A stretch of 64,000 bases of DNA from Pseudomonas indica NBRC 103045 (GTDB lineage Bacteria > Pseudomonadota > Gammaproteobacteria > Pseudomonadales > Pseudomonadaceae). The stretch covers positions 62,001 to 126,000 of the forward strand of contig NZ_BDAC01000017.1 of assembly GCF_002091635.1 (NCBI RefSeq). Reading direction: 5' to 3'. The notes beneath the pieces are model-generated. The model was not told the origin of the DNA. It did no database searches and saw only the letters and a list, made by a program, of their open reading frames with translations. Positions 36,371 to 45,065 of this stretch are shown here, piece after piece. Position 1 is the stretch's first letter, and every line of letters begins with the position of its first letter. Position numbers and translations under genes: made by a program.

Positions 36371-37429
36371 ATGTTTCCGAAGAACGCCTGGTACGTTGCC
36401 TGTACACCCGACGAGATCGACGCCAAGCCACTGGGCCGCACCATCTGCGGCGAATCGATGGTGTTCTACCGCGGCGCGGAAAACCGTGCCGTGGCCCTCG
36501 AAGACTTCTGCCCGCACCGCGGCGCGCCGCTGTCGCTGGGTTATGTCGAGGACGGCCTGCTGGTCTGCGGCTACCACGGCCTGGCCATGGGCTGCGACGG
36601 CAAGACCGCCGCCATGCCCAACCAGCGCGTGCAGCACTTTCCCTGCATCAAGCGTTACCCGGTGGTGGAGCGCTACGGTTTTATCTGGGTCTGGCCCGGT
36701 GACGAGGCGCTGGCCGATCCGGCGCAACTGCCACATCTGCAGTGGGCGGAGAGCCCCGAGTGGGCCTATGGCGGCGGTCTGTACCATATCGCCTGCGACT
36801 ACCGGCTGATGGTCGACAACCTGATGGATCTGACCCACGAAACCTACGTGCACGCCAGCAGCATCGGCCAAAAGGAGATCGACGAGGCGCCGGTCAACAC
36901 CCGCGTCGAGGGCAGCGAGGTGATCACCAGCCGCTTTATGGAGAACATCTCCGCCCCGCCCTTCTGGCGCGCGGCACTAAGGGCCAACGGCCTGGACGAA
37001 GATGCGCCGGTGGATCGCTGGCAGATCTGCCGCTTTACCCCGCCCAGCCACGTGCTGATCGAGGTCGGCGTGGCCCATGCCGGGCATGGCGGCTATGACG
37101 CGCCCGAGCAGTACAAGGCCAGCAGCATCGTGGTCGACTTCATCACCCCGGAGAACGAAACCTCCATCTGGTATTTCTGGGGCATGGCGCGGCGCTTCAA
37201 GGTGGACGACAGCGAGCTCACCGACCGTATCCGCGAAGGTCAGGGCAAGATTTTCAGCGAAGACCTGGAGATGCTCGAACGCCAGCAGCGCAACCTGCTG
37301 CGTTACCCCGAGCGCAACCTGCTCAAGCTCAATATCGACGCCGGCGGCGTGCAGGCGCGGCGCATCATCGAGCGCCTGGTCAAGGCCGAGCAGGCCAGCG
37401 ATCAGGTGCTGGCAAGGAGCGCCCTATGA
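36371..37429 (+). CDS. vanA: Vanillate O-demethylase oxygenase subunit
   Basis: Rieske non-haem iron oxygenase that demethylates vanillate to protocatechuate and formaldehyde. 352 residues. Rieske cluster ligands Cys47, His49 (FCPHRGAP), Cys66 and His69 (VCGYHGLA). Mononuclear iron site in [19 protein letters not shown] with His156 and His161. The start [17 protein letters not shown] is the usual VanA opening. Overlaps vanB by four bases (ATGA). Controlled by VanR through the upstream operators. Confidence 0.97.
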   Translation: MFPKNAWYVACTPDEIDAKPLGRTICGESMVFYRGAENRAVALEDFCPHRGAPLSLGYVEDGLLVCGYHGLAMGCDGKTAAMPNQRVQHFPCIKRYPVVERYGFIWVWPGDEALADPAQLPHLQWAESPEWAYGGGLYHIACDYRLMVDNLMDLTHETYVHASSIGQKEIDEAPVNTRVEGSEVITSRFMENISAPPFWRAALRANGLDEDAPVDRWQICRFTPPSHVLIEVGVAHAGHGGYDAPEQYKASSIVVDFITPENETSIWYFWGMARRFKVDDSELTDRIREGQGKIFSEDLEMLERQQRNLLRYPERNLLKLNIDAGGVQARRIIERLVKAEQASDQVLARSAL

Positions 37430-38376
37430 TCGAGGTCATCATCCGCGCCCTGCGCCTGGAGGCCGAGGGCATCCTCGGCCTGGAGCTGGTGGCTGCCGAC
37501 GGCGCGCCGCTTCCGCCCTTCGAAGCCGGCGCGCATATCGACCTGCACCTGCCGAACGGACTGGTCCGCCAGTATTCGCTGTGCAACGACCCGCGCGAAC
37601 GCCACCGCTACCGCATCGCCGTGCTGCGCGACGCCGCCTCGCGCGGCGGCTCGCAGGCCGTGCACGAGCTGCTGCGCATCGGCCAGCGGCTGAGCATCGG
37701 CGCGCCGCGCAACCTGTTCGCCCTCGACGAACAGGCGCCGCGCAGCCTGCTGCTGGCAGGCGGCATCGGCATCACCCCGCTGCTGGCGATGGCCTGGCGG
37801 CTGTATGCCCTCGGCGCGGACTTCGATCTGCACCAGTGCGTACGCTCAGGCAGGCTCGCCGCCTTCGCCGAACGCCTGGCCATTGCGCCCTTCGCCGCGC
37901 ACACCCATCTGCACTACGACGACGGTAGCGCCGAGCAGAAGCTCGACCTGCCCGCCCTGCTCGCCGCCGAGCCGCCCGGCAGCCAGCTGTATGTCTGCGG
38001 CCCCAATGGATTCATGGAGTACGTGCTGGACACCGCTCGCGCCCTGGGCTGGGCGGAAGAGCGCCTGCACCGCGAATACTTCGCCGCGCCGCAAGGTGAA
38101 GGCGGTGGTGGCGCCTTTACCCTGCGCATCGCCAGCAGTGGCCAGGAGCTGCAGGTGCCGGAGGATCGCACGGCGTTGGAGGTGCTGGAGGACGCCGGCT
38201 TCGATATCCCGGTGTCCTGCGGCCAGGGCATCTGCGGCACCTGCGTGACCCGGGTGCTGGACGGTCAGCCGGAGCACCGCGACCTGTTCCTCAGCGACGA
38301 GGAACGCGCGCGCAACGACCAGTTCACGCCTTGTTGTTCGCGGGCGCGTAGTGCTTGTCTGGTAGTGGATTTGTAA
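37426..38376 (+). CDS. vanB: Vanillate O-demethylase reductase subunit
   Basis: Electron-transfer partner of VanA, 316 residues. N-terminal flavin reductase-like FMN/NAD domain ([20 protein letters not shown] and [20 protein letters not shown]) and a C-terminal plant-type [2Fe-2S] domain with Cys265, Cys270 and Cys273 in CGQGICGTC and a later Cys in TPCCSRARS. Translationally coupled to vanA. Confidence 0.96.
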   Translation: MIEVIIRALRLEAEGILGLELVAADGAPLPPFEAGAHIDLHLPNGLVRQYSLCNDPRERHRYRIAVLRDAASRGGSQAVHELLRIGQRLSIGAPRNLFALDEQAPRSLLLAGGIGITPLLAMAWRLYALGADFDLHQCVRSGRLAAFAERLAIAPFAAHTHLHYDDGSAEQKLDLPALLAAEPPGSQLYVCGPNGFMEYVLDTARALGWAEERLHREYFAAPQGEGGGGAFTLRIASSGQELQVPEDRTALEVLEDAGFDIPVSCGQGICGTCVTRVLDGQPEHRDLFLSDEERARNDQFTPCCSRARSACLVVDL

Positions 38377-38404
38377 AAGACAGCGCCCCACTCGCGGCGC
38401 CGTC

Positions 38405-38464
38405 GTAGCCCCGAATGCAATCCGGAAGCATGCGTCCACACGCCCCGGATTGCAGCCGGGCTAC
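38405..38464. repeat. Paired inverted repeat, family D, between vanB and the esterase
   Basis: GTAGCCCCGAATGCAATCCG faces CCGGATTGCAGCCGGGCTAC with about 18 bases between. It lies between convergent genes and overlaps the esterase stop, so it can serve as a bidirectional terminator-like hairpin. Confidence 0.75.
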
Positions 38465-39420
38465 AGAGTGCGTGCGGGTTGGGTGTGCAGCTTGACCGAC
38501 AGTTCGCCGGACTGCGATGAGGATTGATCGGCGAAGGCTTCGCGCAGGCCGTCTTCGATCAGTTGCCAGGCCTGCTCGGCGGACTCATCCGGGCCCAGGT
38601 GGGTGAACATATGGTCGCAGCCGGCGAAAGTGCGTTCGTGCACCGTCACGCCGGCCTGGCGCAGCTTGGCCGCGTAGGCCTGGCCTTCGTCGCGCAGCAC
38701 GTCGTACTCGGCGGTGATCAGGGTCGCCGGCGGCAGGCCGCGCAGTTGCTCGACCCCGGCCAGCGCCGGCGAGGCGAGCGGGTCCTGCGCCTGCGCCGGG
38801 TCGCGGAAGTAGCAGCTCATGAAGAAGTTCATCAGCCCGGGCCGCAGCAACGGCTTGGCCAGGGCCGAGGTCTTGCCCTCGGCCGGCGCCGCCAGATCCA
38901 GCGCGGCGTAGTCGATCACCTGATGCACCACCCGCAGGAGCCGATGGCCGCGCGCCAGGGCGGCGACGCCGGTGGCCAGGTTGCCGCCGGCGCTGTGCCC
39001 GCCCACCGCCATGCGCCAGGGGTCGATGCCCAGCTCGGGCGCCTGCTCGGCCAGCCATTCCAGCACGGCGAAGCACTGGCGCAGACCGGCCGGGAAGGGA
39101 TGCTCGGGCGCCAGCACATAGTCGAGGTTGACCACCAGGCAGCCGAGGTTGTGCGCCAGGCGTTGGCAGTAGCTGTCGTCGTGTTCCGGCACACCGGCGA
39201 GGAAGCCGCCGCCGTGCAGGTTGAGGTAAACCGGCAGCGGCGCGTCGCCCTGCGTCAGCGGCCAATAGAACAACGCCCGAGCGCGCCCCTGCGGCGTGTC
39301 GATATGGCGGGTCTCGCGAGCGCGCAGCGGGTACTGCGCACTGTCGTAGACGAAGCTGGCCTTCATGCGTTTGGCGAAGGCGCGCAGCAGTTTGGCGGCG
39401 AGGGTCTGCAGTAGTTTCAT
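38461..39420 (-). CDS. Alpha/beta hydrolase, hormone-sensitive-lipase-type esterase
   Basis: 319-residue esterase from the ATG 39420. The HSL family oxyanion motif HGGGF (YLNLHGGGFLAGVPEHD), nucleophile motif GHSAGG (VGGHSAGGNLATGVAAL), acid region ITAEYDVLRDEGQAYAAKL and His in GCDHMFTHLG are all visible. No clear cleavable signal. It is the last gene of a long minus-strand series from the aldehyde dehydrogenase at 49270, starting 11 bp after the preceding gene. It may hydrolyse aromatic esters; the substrate is unknown. Confidence 0.85.
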   Translation of the reverse strand: MKLLQTLAAKLLRAFAKRMKASFVYDSAQYPLRARETRHIDTPQGRARALFYWPLTQGDAPLPVYLNLHGGGFLAGVPEHDDSYCQRLAHNLGCLVVNLDYVLAPEHPFPAGLRQCFAVLEWLAEQAPELGIDPWRMAVGGHSAGGNLATGVAALARGHRLLRVVHQVIDYAALDLAAPAEGKTSALAKPLLRPGLMNFFMSCYFRDPAQAQDPLASPALAGVEQLRGLPPATLITAEYDVLRDEGQAYAAKLRQAGVTVHERTFAGCDHMFTHLGPDESAEQAWQLIEDGLREAFADQSSSQSGELSVKLHTQPARTL

Positions 39421-39430
39421 CGCGGAATTC

Positions 39431-40153
39431 TCATGGCAAGGGATCGAGCATGGGGTCGGCGGCCAGCGCATCGAGGCTCAGCAGCACGCCACCGACGTAG
39501 CGTTCCAGGCTGCCGTCGACCTGGCCGGGGTCGGGATCGAGCAGGCGTTTGCGGACGAAGCGATAGACCAGGCGCTGTTTGTGCAGCGCCTCGGCCTGCG
39601 CCGGCAGCAGTTCGATGGCCTCGGCGAAATCCGCCTCGATCTGCTGGTCCAGGGCAGCGAAGCCGTCCTGATCGAGGCTGAGCGAGTGATCGCCCAACAC
39701 CCGCGCGCTGCGCGCCTGGGCGTGCAGCAGCAGCTCGCCCATGGCCCGGTTCAGGCGCTGCAGCAGTTGGCGCGGCGCTGTCGCGGCCTCGGCATGCTGG
39801 CGCAGCTGCGCCTCCAGTTGCAGGCGCGCATCGAGCAGCGCCACCAGCAGCTGCGGATAGCGCGGCGCCTGCTCGCGTGGCACTGCGGCCAGCGCGATCT
39901 GGCGCGCCAGCAGCGCCTCGCCGGCCTGGCGCAGTTCGGCCGGCCAGGGCCTGGCGTCAAGCTGACGACGCACACCCTCCCCGGCCTGCTGCATGCGGAC
40001 CAGGTGGCGCTCGTCGGGACGCGCGCGCGGGTCGGCGTCGAAGTACACCAGGGCGTTGGCCGTCAGCAGCAGCGCCTGGGTATGCAGCGACGGCTCGGCC
40101 CAGCACAGCGGCGCCAGACACAGCAGCGCCATGACCAGTGCCGCGCGCGTCAT
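39431..40153 (-). CDS. Hypothetical periplasmic helical protein
   Basis: 240 residues with signal peptide MTRAALVMALLCLAPLCWA; the rest is almost all helix, rich in Ala, Leu, Gln and Arg (LLLTANALVYFDADPRARPD, QLRQHAEAATAPRQLLQRLN, IELLPAQAEALHKQRLVYRF). Not assigned to a family. The ATG overlaps the stop of the RND transporter (ATGA), so it is produced together with it and may be an accessory periplasmic factor of that exporter. Confidence 0.75.
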   Translation of the reverse strand: MTRAALVMALLCLAPLCWAEPSLHTQALLLTANALVYFDADPRARPDERHLVRMQQAGEGVRRQLDARPWPAELRQAGEALLARQIALAAVPREQAPRYPQLLVALLDARLQLEAQLRQHAEAATAPRQLLQRLNRAMGELLLHAQARSARVLGDHSLSLDQDGFAALDQQIEADFAEAIELLPAQAEALHKQRLVYRFVRKRLLDPDPGQVDGSLERYVGGVLLSLDALAADPMLDPLP

Positions 40154-42543
40154 CAGGGCACCGCCTTGCGCGCCGCACGCGGCAGCAGCAGCCAGGCCAG
40201 CGCCGGCAGCAGGATCAGCGCGCCGAGCATGTTCACCAGGAACATGAAGGCCAGCAGGACGCCCATGTCGGCCTGGAACTTGATCGGCGAGAACACCCAG
40301 GTGGCCACGGCGATGGCCAGGGTCAGGCCGGTCAGCAGCACCACCTTGCCGGTCGCCAACAGGGCGCCGTAATAGGCCTGCGCCAGGTCGTCGCCGGCCT
40401 TCATCCGCGCCAGGATCACGCTCAGCACGTAGAGCGCGTAGTCGATGCCGATGCCCACGCCGAGGGCGATCACCGGCAGGGTGGCGACCTTCACTCCCAT
40501 GCCCAGGCCCACCATCAGCGCCTCGGCGAGCAGCGAGGTGAGCATCAGCGGCAGGATCGCCGCGAGCACCGCGCGCCAGCTGCGGAAGGTCAGCCAGCAC
40601 AGCAGGATCACCGCGCCGTAGACCCAGTAGAGCATCTCGCGCATGGCCTTCTCGACCACGATATTGGTCGCCGCCTCGATCCCGGCGCTGCCGGCGGCGA
40701 GCATGAACTTCACCTCCGGCAGCGACTGGTCGGCGATGAACGCCTCGCTCTCGGCCACCACCCGCGCCAGGGTCGCGGCCTTGTGGTCGGCGAGGTAGAC
40801 GTACAGCGACAGCAGCGAGCAACCCTGATTGAACAGCTCACGCGGGGCGCGGGTCTGCACGGCGCCGAGGGCCCCTTCGTTGGGCGTCAGCTCGTACCAC
40901 TTGAAGTTGCCCTCGTTGTAGCCGGCGCTGGCCATCTTGCTCAACGCCGCCATGGAGTTGGTCGACTCCACGCCGGGCAGTTGTTCCAGGCGCCAGGCCA
41001 GCTCGTCCACCGCCGCCAGGGTGCTGTAGCGGGTGCACTGGTCCTCGCCGGTGCGCACCATGATCACGAAGATGTCGGAGCTGGCCGCGTAATGCGCGTT
41101 CATGAACTGCACGTCGCGGTTGTAGCGCGAGTCGGCGCGCAGCTCGGGGGCGCCGGGGTCGAGGTCGCCGATCTGCAGCTGGCTGCCGACCGACTTGCCC
41201 AGCAGCGCCAGCGCGGCACCAACCAGCAGCGCGGCGATGGCCCAGCGCGGCGTGGCGAAACGCGCCAGGGTGCGCCACAGCGGATGCGGCAGCTGCGCGT
41301 CGCTCTGATCGCGCAGGCTGCGCCGCGCGGCATTGGCGCTGACCCCGGTGTAGCTGAGCAGCACCGGCAGCAGCACCAGGTTGGTCAGCACCAGCACCGC
41401 CACGCCGATGCTGGCGGTGACGGCCAGATCGCGGATGACCTGAATGTCGATCACCCAGAGCACGGCGAAGCCCACCGCGTCGCTGATCAGCGCCGTCAGC
41501 CCGGCGAGGAACAGGCGGCGGAAGGTCATCCGCGCGGCCACCAGGCGCGGCAGGCCACGGCCGATGTCCTGCATGATGCCGTTCATCTTCTGCGAGCCGT
41601 GGCTCATGCCGATGGCGAACACCAGAAAGGGCACCAGGATCGAGTAGGGATCCAGCGCGTAGCCCAGCGATGCCAGCAAGCCCACCTGCCAGAGCACGCC
41701 GACCAGCGAGCAGGCAACCACCACCAAGGTGCTGCGCAGGCAGCGGGTGTAGGCCAGCAGCATGATCACGCTGACCAGCACCGCGACGACGAAGAACAGC
41801 GCCATCTGGCTGAGGCCTTCAAGCAGGTCGCCGACGATCTTGGTGAAGCCGGTGATATGGATGCTCACGCCCTCGCCCTGGTACTTCTCGCGCAGCGTCT
41901 CCAACTGCCGCGACAGCTCAGCGTAGTCCAGCGGCGCGCCGGTCTGCGGGTTGCGCTCGAGCAGCGGCAGGAAGATCACGCTGGAACGCATGTCGCCGGC
42001 CACCAGTTGGCCGACCTCGCCGGAGCGCGCGACGTTGGCGCGCACCTCTTCCAGGCTGGCGGGCGAGCCGTCGTAGCTGTCGGGAATCACCGTGCCGCCG
42101 TCCAGGCCTTCCTCGGTGACCGCGGTCCAGCGCGTGGTCGGCGTCCACAGCGACTTCATGTAGGGCCGGTCGACGCCGGGCAGCAGGTACAGCTCGTCGT
42201 TGAGCCGGGCCAGGGTGTCCAGGTAGGCGGCGTCGAAGATGTCGCCCTGCTGCGCCGCCACGGCGATGCGCAGGGCGTTGCCGACGCCGCTCAGCTCGCC
42301 GCGCTCGGCGAGGAAGTTGGCGATGTAGGGGTGCTGGGTGGGAATGGTCTTCTCGAAGCTGGCGTTGATGCCGATGCTTCTGGCCTGCCAGCCCAGCAGC
42401 AGGGTCGCCAGCAGGCAGAGCAGGATCACCGCCAGGCGATGGTTGAAGATGGCGCGTTCGATGGCATTGCCCGAACGCCGGTCGAAGTCGCTCAGGCTGC
42501 CGGTCATGCCGGGTACCGCATTGGCTGGATTCTCGAACTTCAC
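40153..42543 (-). CDS. RND-superfamily transporter (MMPL/COG1033 type)
   Basis: 796-residue inner-membrane protein from GTG 42543 (AGGAG seven bases upstream). Two halves, each with one membrane segment, a large periplasmic domain and five further membrane segments: first at FNHRLAVILLCLLATLLLGW, then FFVVAVLVSVIMLLAY and ILVPFLVFAIGMSHGSQKMN; second half from WAIAALLVGAALALLGKSVG to VKVATLPVIALGVGIGIDYA and LILLPALAWLLLPRAA. The GIGIDYALY and GMSHGSQ segments mark the TM4 sites of this class. Relatives move lipids, hopanoids or hydrophobic acids. It sits with YCF48, DUF1329 and DUF1302 genes, a recurring set. Confidence 0.9.
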   Translation of the reverse strand: MKFENPANAVPGMTGSLSDFDRRSGNAIERAIFNHRLAVILLCLLATLLLGWQARSIGINASFEKTIPTQHPYIANFLAERGELSGVGNALRIAVAAQQGDIFDAAYLDTLARLNDELYLLPGVDRPYMKSLWTPTTRWTAVTEEGLDGGTVIPDSYDGSPASLEEVRANVARSGEVGQLVAGDMRSSVIFLPLLERNPQTGAPLDYAELSRQLETLREKYQGEGVSIHITGFTKIVGDLLEGLSQMALFFVVAVLVSVIMLLAYTRCLRSTLVVVACSLVGVLWQVGLLASLGYALDPYSILVPFLVFAIGMSHGSQKMNGIMQDIGRGLPRLVAARMTFRRLFLAGLTALISDAVGFAVLWVIDIQVIRDLAVTASIGVAVLVLTNLVLLPVLLSYTGVSANAARRSLRDQSDAQLPHPLWRTLARFATPRWAIAALLVGAALALLGKSVGSQLQIGDLDPGAPELRADSRYNRDVQFMNAHYAASSDIFVIMVRTGEDQCTRYSTLAAVDELAWRLEQLPGVESTNSMAALSKMASAGYNEGNFKWYELTPNEGALGAVQTRAPRELFNQGCSLLSLYVYLADHKAATLARVVAESEAFIADQSLPEVKFMLAAGSAGIEAATNIVVEKAMREMLYWVYGAVILLCWLTFRSWRAVLAAILPLMLTSLLAEALMVGLGMGVKVATLPVIALGVGIGIDYALYVLSVILARMKAGDDLAQAYYGALLATGKVVLLTGLTLAIAVATWVFSPIKFQADMGVLLAFMFLVNMLGALILLPALAWLLLPRAARKAVP

Positions 42544-42587
42544 TTGCGAACTCCTAGGGCGCGGCACAGGCCGCGCAGGCACCGGGG

Positions 42588-43634
42588 CTATTTCGGGGTT
42601 TGACGGGCTGCCAGGCCGCTCAGGCCGGCGCTGGTCAGGCTGCCGTCGGCGGCCTCGGCCAGTGCGGCCAGGCCGGGCGCCAGGCGCAGCGGCGCGCTCT
42701 GCGCGCGACCACCCTGCGGCTCGGCGAACAGCAGCTCGCCGCCCTGCCCGGCCAGCAGCAGGCGACCGTCCGCCAGCTCCAGGGCCGCGGCCAGGGCCGA
42801 CTCCACACCGGTCTGCAGCTCCTGCCAGGTGGCACCGCGGTCGCTCGACCACCAGGCGTTGCCGCGCAGACCGTAGGCCAGCAGGCCATCGCGGGCGGCG
42901 AGCAGGCCGAAGAAGCTGCCCTCGTAGGGCGACTCCAGCGCCTCGAAGTGCTGGCCGCCGTCGCCCGAACGCAGCAGCAGGCCGCGCTCGCCAGCGATGA
43001 ACAGCTCGCCGTCCCAGGCGCGGATGCCGTAGAGGTTCAGCGCCTGCGGGTTGTCCAGATGCTGCATCCAGGGCTGCCAGCTGACGCCGCCGTCCTCGGT
43101 ACGCAGGATCAGGTTGTAGGCGCCAACCACGTAGCCGGTGCGCGCGTCCTGGAAATACAGGTCGAGAAAGGGTTTGTCCGGGCCGTCGGCGAGCAGATAC
43201 TGCGCCTGCTCGATGGCCTTGGTGTCGCCGCTGGCCTCGGCCGCACGCAGGGCCAGCTCGGCGGCCGCGATGCCGTCGAGCTGCTTGTGCCAGGTCTCGC
43301 CGCCGTCGCTGCTGTGCAGCACCACGCCGAGGTGGCCCACCGCCCAGCCGCGCCGATCGTCGACGAACTGCACCGCGGTGAGACTGACACTGACCGGCAC
43401 CTGGGCCTGGCGCCAGCGCTGGCCGTCGTCATCCGAGAGCAGCACGATGCCGCGCTCGCCGACCGCAACCAGACGCTGGCCGGCGCGGGTCAGGCCCAGC
43501 AGCACCGCGCGCTCGGCCTTGGCGCTGGGCAGCGCTGCGCGCTCCAGCACCGTAGGCGCCGCGCACAGGTGCGGCGCCACGCCGACGCACAGCAACAGGG
43601 CGAGGCCGGCCAACCCATTGAGTTTGCTTTTCAT
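42588..43634 (-). CDS. YCF48/BNR-repeat periplasmic protein
   Basis: 348 residues with signal peptide (MKSKLNGLAGLALLLCVGVA, cut near CAA). It is a beta-propeller built of repeats with Asp-box motifs: LSDDDGQRWRQ, HSSDGGETWHK, RTEDGGVSWQP, RSGDGGQHFEA and WSSDRGATWQE (S-x-D-x-G-x-x-W). This Hcf136/YCF48-like type typically accompanies RND transporters of the COG1033 group. Located between DUF1329 and the transporter genes; likely a periplasmic partner. Confidence 0.85.
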   Translation of the reverse strand: MKSKLNGLAGLALLLCVGVAPHLCAAPTVLERAALPSAKAERAVLLGLTRAGQRLVAVGERGIVLLSDDDGQRWRQAQVPVSVSLTAVQFVDDRRGWAVGHLGVVLHSSDGGETWHKQLDGIAAAELALRAAEASGDTKAIEQAQYLLADGPDKPFLDLYFQDARTGYVVGAYNLILRTEDGGVSWQPWMQHLDNPQALNLYGIRAWDGELFIAGERGLLLRSGDGGQHFEALESPYEGSFFGLLAARDGLLAYGLRGNAWWSSDRGATWQELQTGVESALAAALELADGRLLLAGQGGELLFAEPQGGRAQSAPLRLAPGLAALAEAADGSLTSAGLSGLAARQTPK

Positions 43635-43649
43635 GCTCGTCTCCTCGCA

Positions 43650-43674
43650 GGCGGGGCGGCCGCGCCGCCCCGCC
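43650..43674 (-). other. Very GC-rich hairpin inside the DUF1329-YCF48 gap
   Basis: GGCGGGGCGGC pairs with GCCGCCCCGCC around a 3-base loop, 16 bp before the YCF48 start. It has no T-tract, so it may attenuate or process the operon mRNA rather than end it. Confidence 0.5.
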
Positions 43675-43682
43675 GTTTCACC

Positions 43683-45044
43683 TCAGCGCGCGCTGGAGTT
43701 GGCCATGGCGTCGGGGGTGTAGAACGAGGCCGAAGGCCGCGCCATCGTGTGGTACTGCACGTTCAGGTCGTTGCTCGAGGCGTTGAGGAAGTAGGCGCCG
43801 GTGTCGAGGTTGTAGCTGCCCCACATCACCTGCGAGGTGAGTACCGGCATGTCCGGCGCCAGCAGGGTCAGGCTGTAGATCTGCCGGCCCAGGCGCCCCT
43901 GGGCGTCGTAGCCGTCGATCAGCAGCACCTGCCAGGAGTCCTCGTCGACGTAGTAGGTGCGGCGCGGCACCACATGGCGCTTGCCGGCCTTGAGGGTGGC
44001 CTCGACGACCCACACGCGGTGCTTCTCCCAGCGCACCAGGTCCGGGTTGAGGAAACGCGGCTGCACCAGCTCGTCGCTCTTGGCCAGCGCCGCGCGGTTG
44101 TTGTTGTAGGGCACCAGCAGTTCCTTCTTGCCCACCAGCTTCAGCTCATGCCGATCGGTCGGGCCGAAGATCATGAAGGCCTCGTCGAACAGGCCGACGC
44201 CGGAGGTGACGAAGTCAGGCGTGTCGTAGGCGATGTTCGGCGCGCGGCGCACCCGGCGCTGGCCCACCAGGTACTGCCAGGCGGCGCGCGCCGAGGGGTC
44301 GACGTCCCAGTGGGTCATCAGGCCCTCGCCGGCCTTGGACGACGGCAGCTCGGTGTACAGCTTGCCCCACTGGTACTTGCCGCCGAAGCTCTCCAGGCTG
44401 CCCTCCTCGAAGTAGTAGGGGAACTGGTAGCTGAACTGCGCACGGGTGGCCTGCACCTTCTTGCCGCCGGCGGTCATCAGCCAGGTGTCGAACGGCGCGT
44501 TGAGGGTATCGCCGCCCTGCCAGGACAGGCGGTAGTTCCACAGCACCTCGGCGCCGTTCTGCGGAATCGGGAAGGGAATGCCGCCATAGGCGCCGCTGAC
44601 CTTTTCCGTGGCCACGTCGAGCTGGGCGCGGGTGGCGTTGGCCAGGGTGTTGTCGTAGACCCACTGCGGCGCCGCGGCGCTGCGATGGGTCGGGTAGACG
44701 CCCAGGCGATAGTCGGGGTACTTGCTCAGCAGGCCCTTGGTGCCTTCAGCCAGCAGCTCGGCGTACTGGCCCATGTTGGCGGCGCTGACGCTGTACAGCG
44801 GCTTCTCGCCGGCGAAGGGGTCGGGGCGCTTGTCGCCGCTCTTGTAGCCGGCCGGCGCCTGGGTGTAACCGCCGTCCCAGGCCGGGATGCTGCCGTCGGC
44901 GTTGCCGGCGCGCTCACCGCCCAGGGGGGTCAGCTCGCCCTTGAGGCGTTCGGCCTGGTCGGCGCTGACCGCCGCCTGGGCCAGGGAGGTGCTCGCCAGG
45001 GCGAGGCTCAGCAGAGACAGAGAGAGAAACTTGGATGCGTGCAT
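43683..45044 (-). CDS. DUF1329 outer-membrane-associated protein
   Basis: 453 residues with signal peptide (MHASKFLSLSLLSLALASTS, cut after AQA). Family features: AERLKGELTPLGGERAGNAD followed by GSIPAWDGGYTQAPAGYKSG near the N terminus, then repeated short beta segments (LNAPFDTWLMTAGGKKVQAT, RRTYYVDEDSWQVLLIDGYD). The fold resembles LolB/LppX-like lipid-binding halves, so a role in carrying hydrophobic ligands is suspected for the family. Paired with DUF1302 directly upstream (21-bp gap). Confidence 0.9.
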   Translation of the reverse strand: MHASKFLSLSLLSLALASTSLAQAAVSADQAERLKGELTPLGGERAGNADGSIPAWDGGYTQAPAGYKSGDKRPDPFAGEKPLYSVSAANMGQYAELLAEGTKGLLSKYPDYRLGVYPTHRSAAAPQWVYDNTLANATRAQLDVATEKVSGAYGGIPFPIPQNGAEVLWNYRLSWQGGDTLNAPFDTWLMTAGGKKVQATRAQFSYQFPYYFEEGSLESFGGKYQWGKLYTELPSSKAGEGLMTHWDVDPSARAAWQYLVGQRRVRRAPNIAYDTPDFVTSGVGLFDEAFMIFGPTDRHELKLVGKKELLVPYNNNRAALAKSDELVQPRFLNPDLVRWEKHRVWVVEATLKAGKRHVVPRRTYYVDEDSWQVLLIDGYDAQGRLGRQIYSLTLLAPDMPVLTSQVMWGSYNLDTGAYFLNASSNDLNVQYHTMARPSASFYTPDAMANSSAR

Positions 45045-45065
45045 GGCGAATTCACCTTGTTGTTA

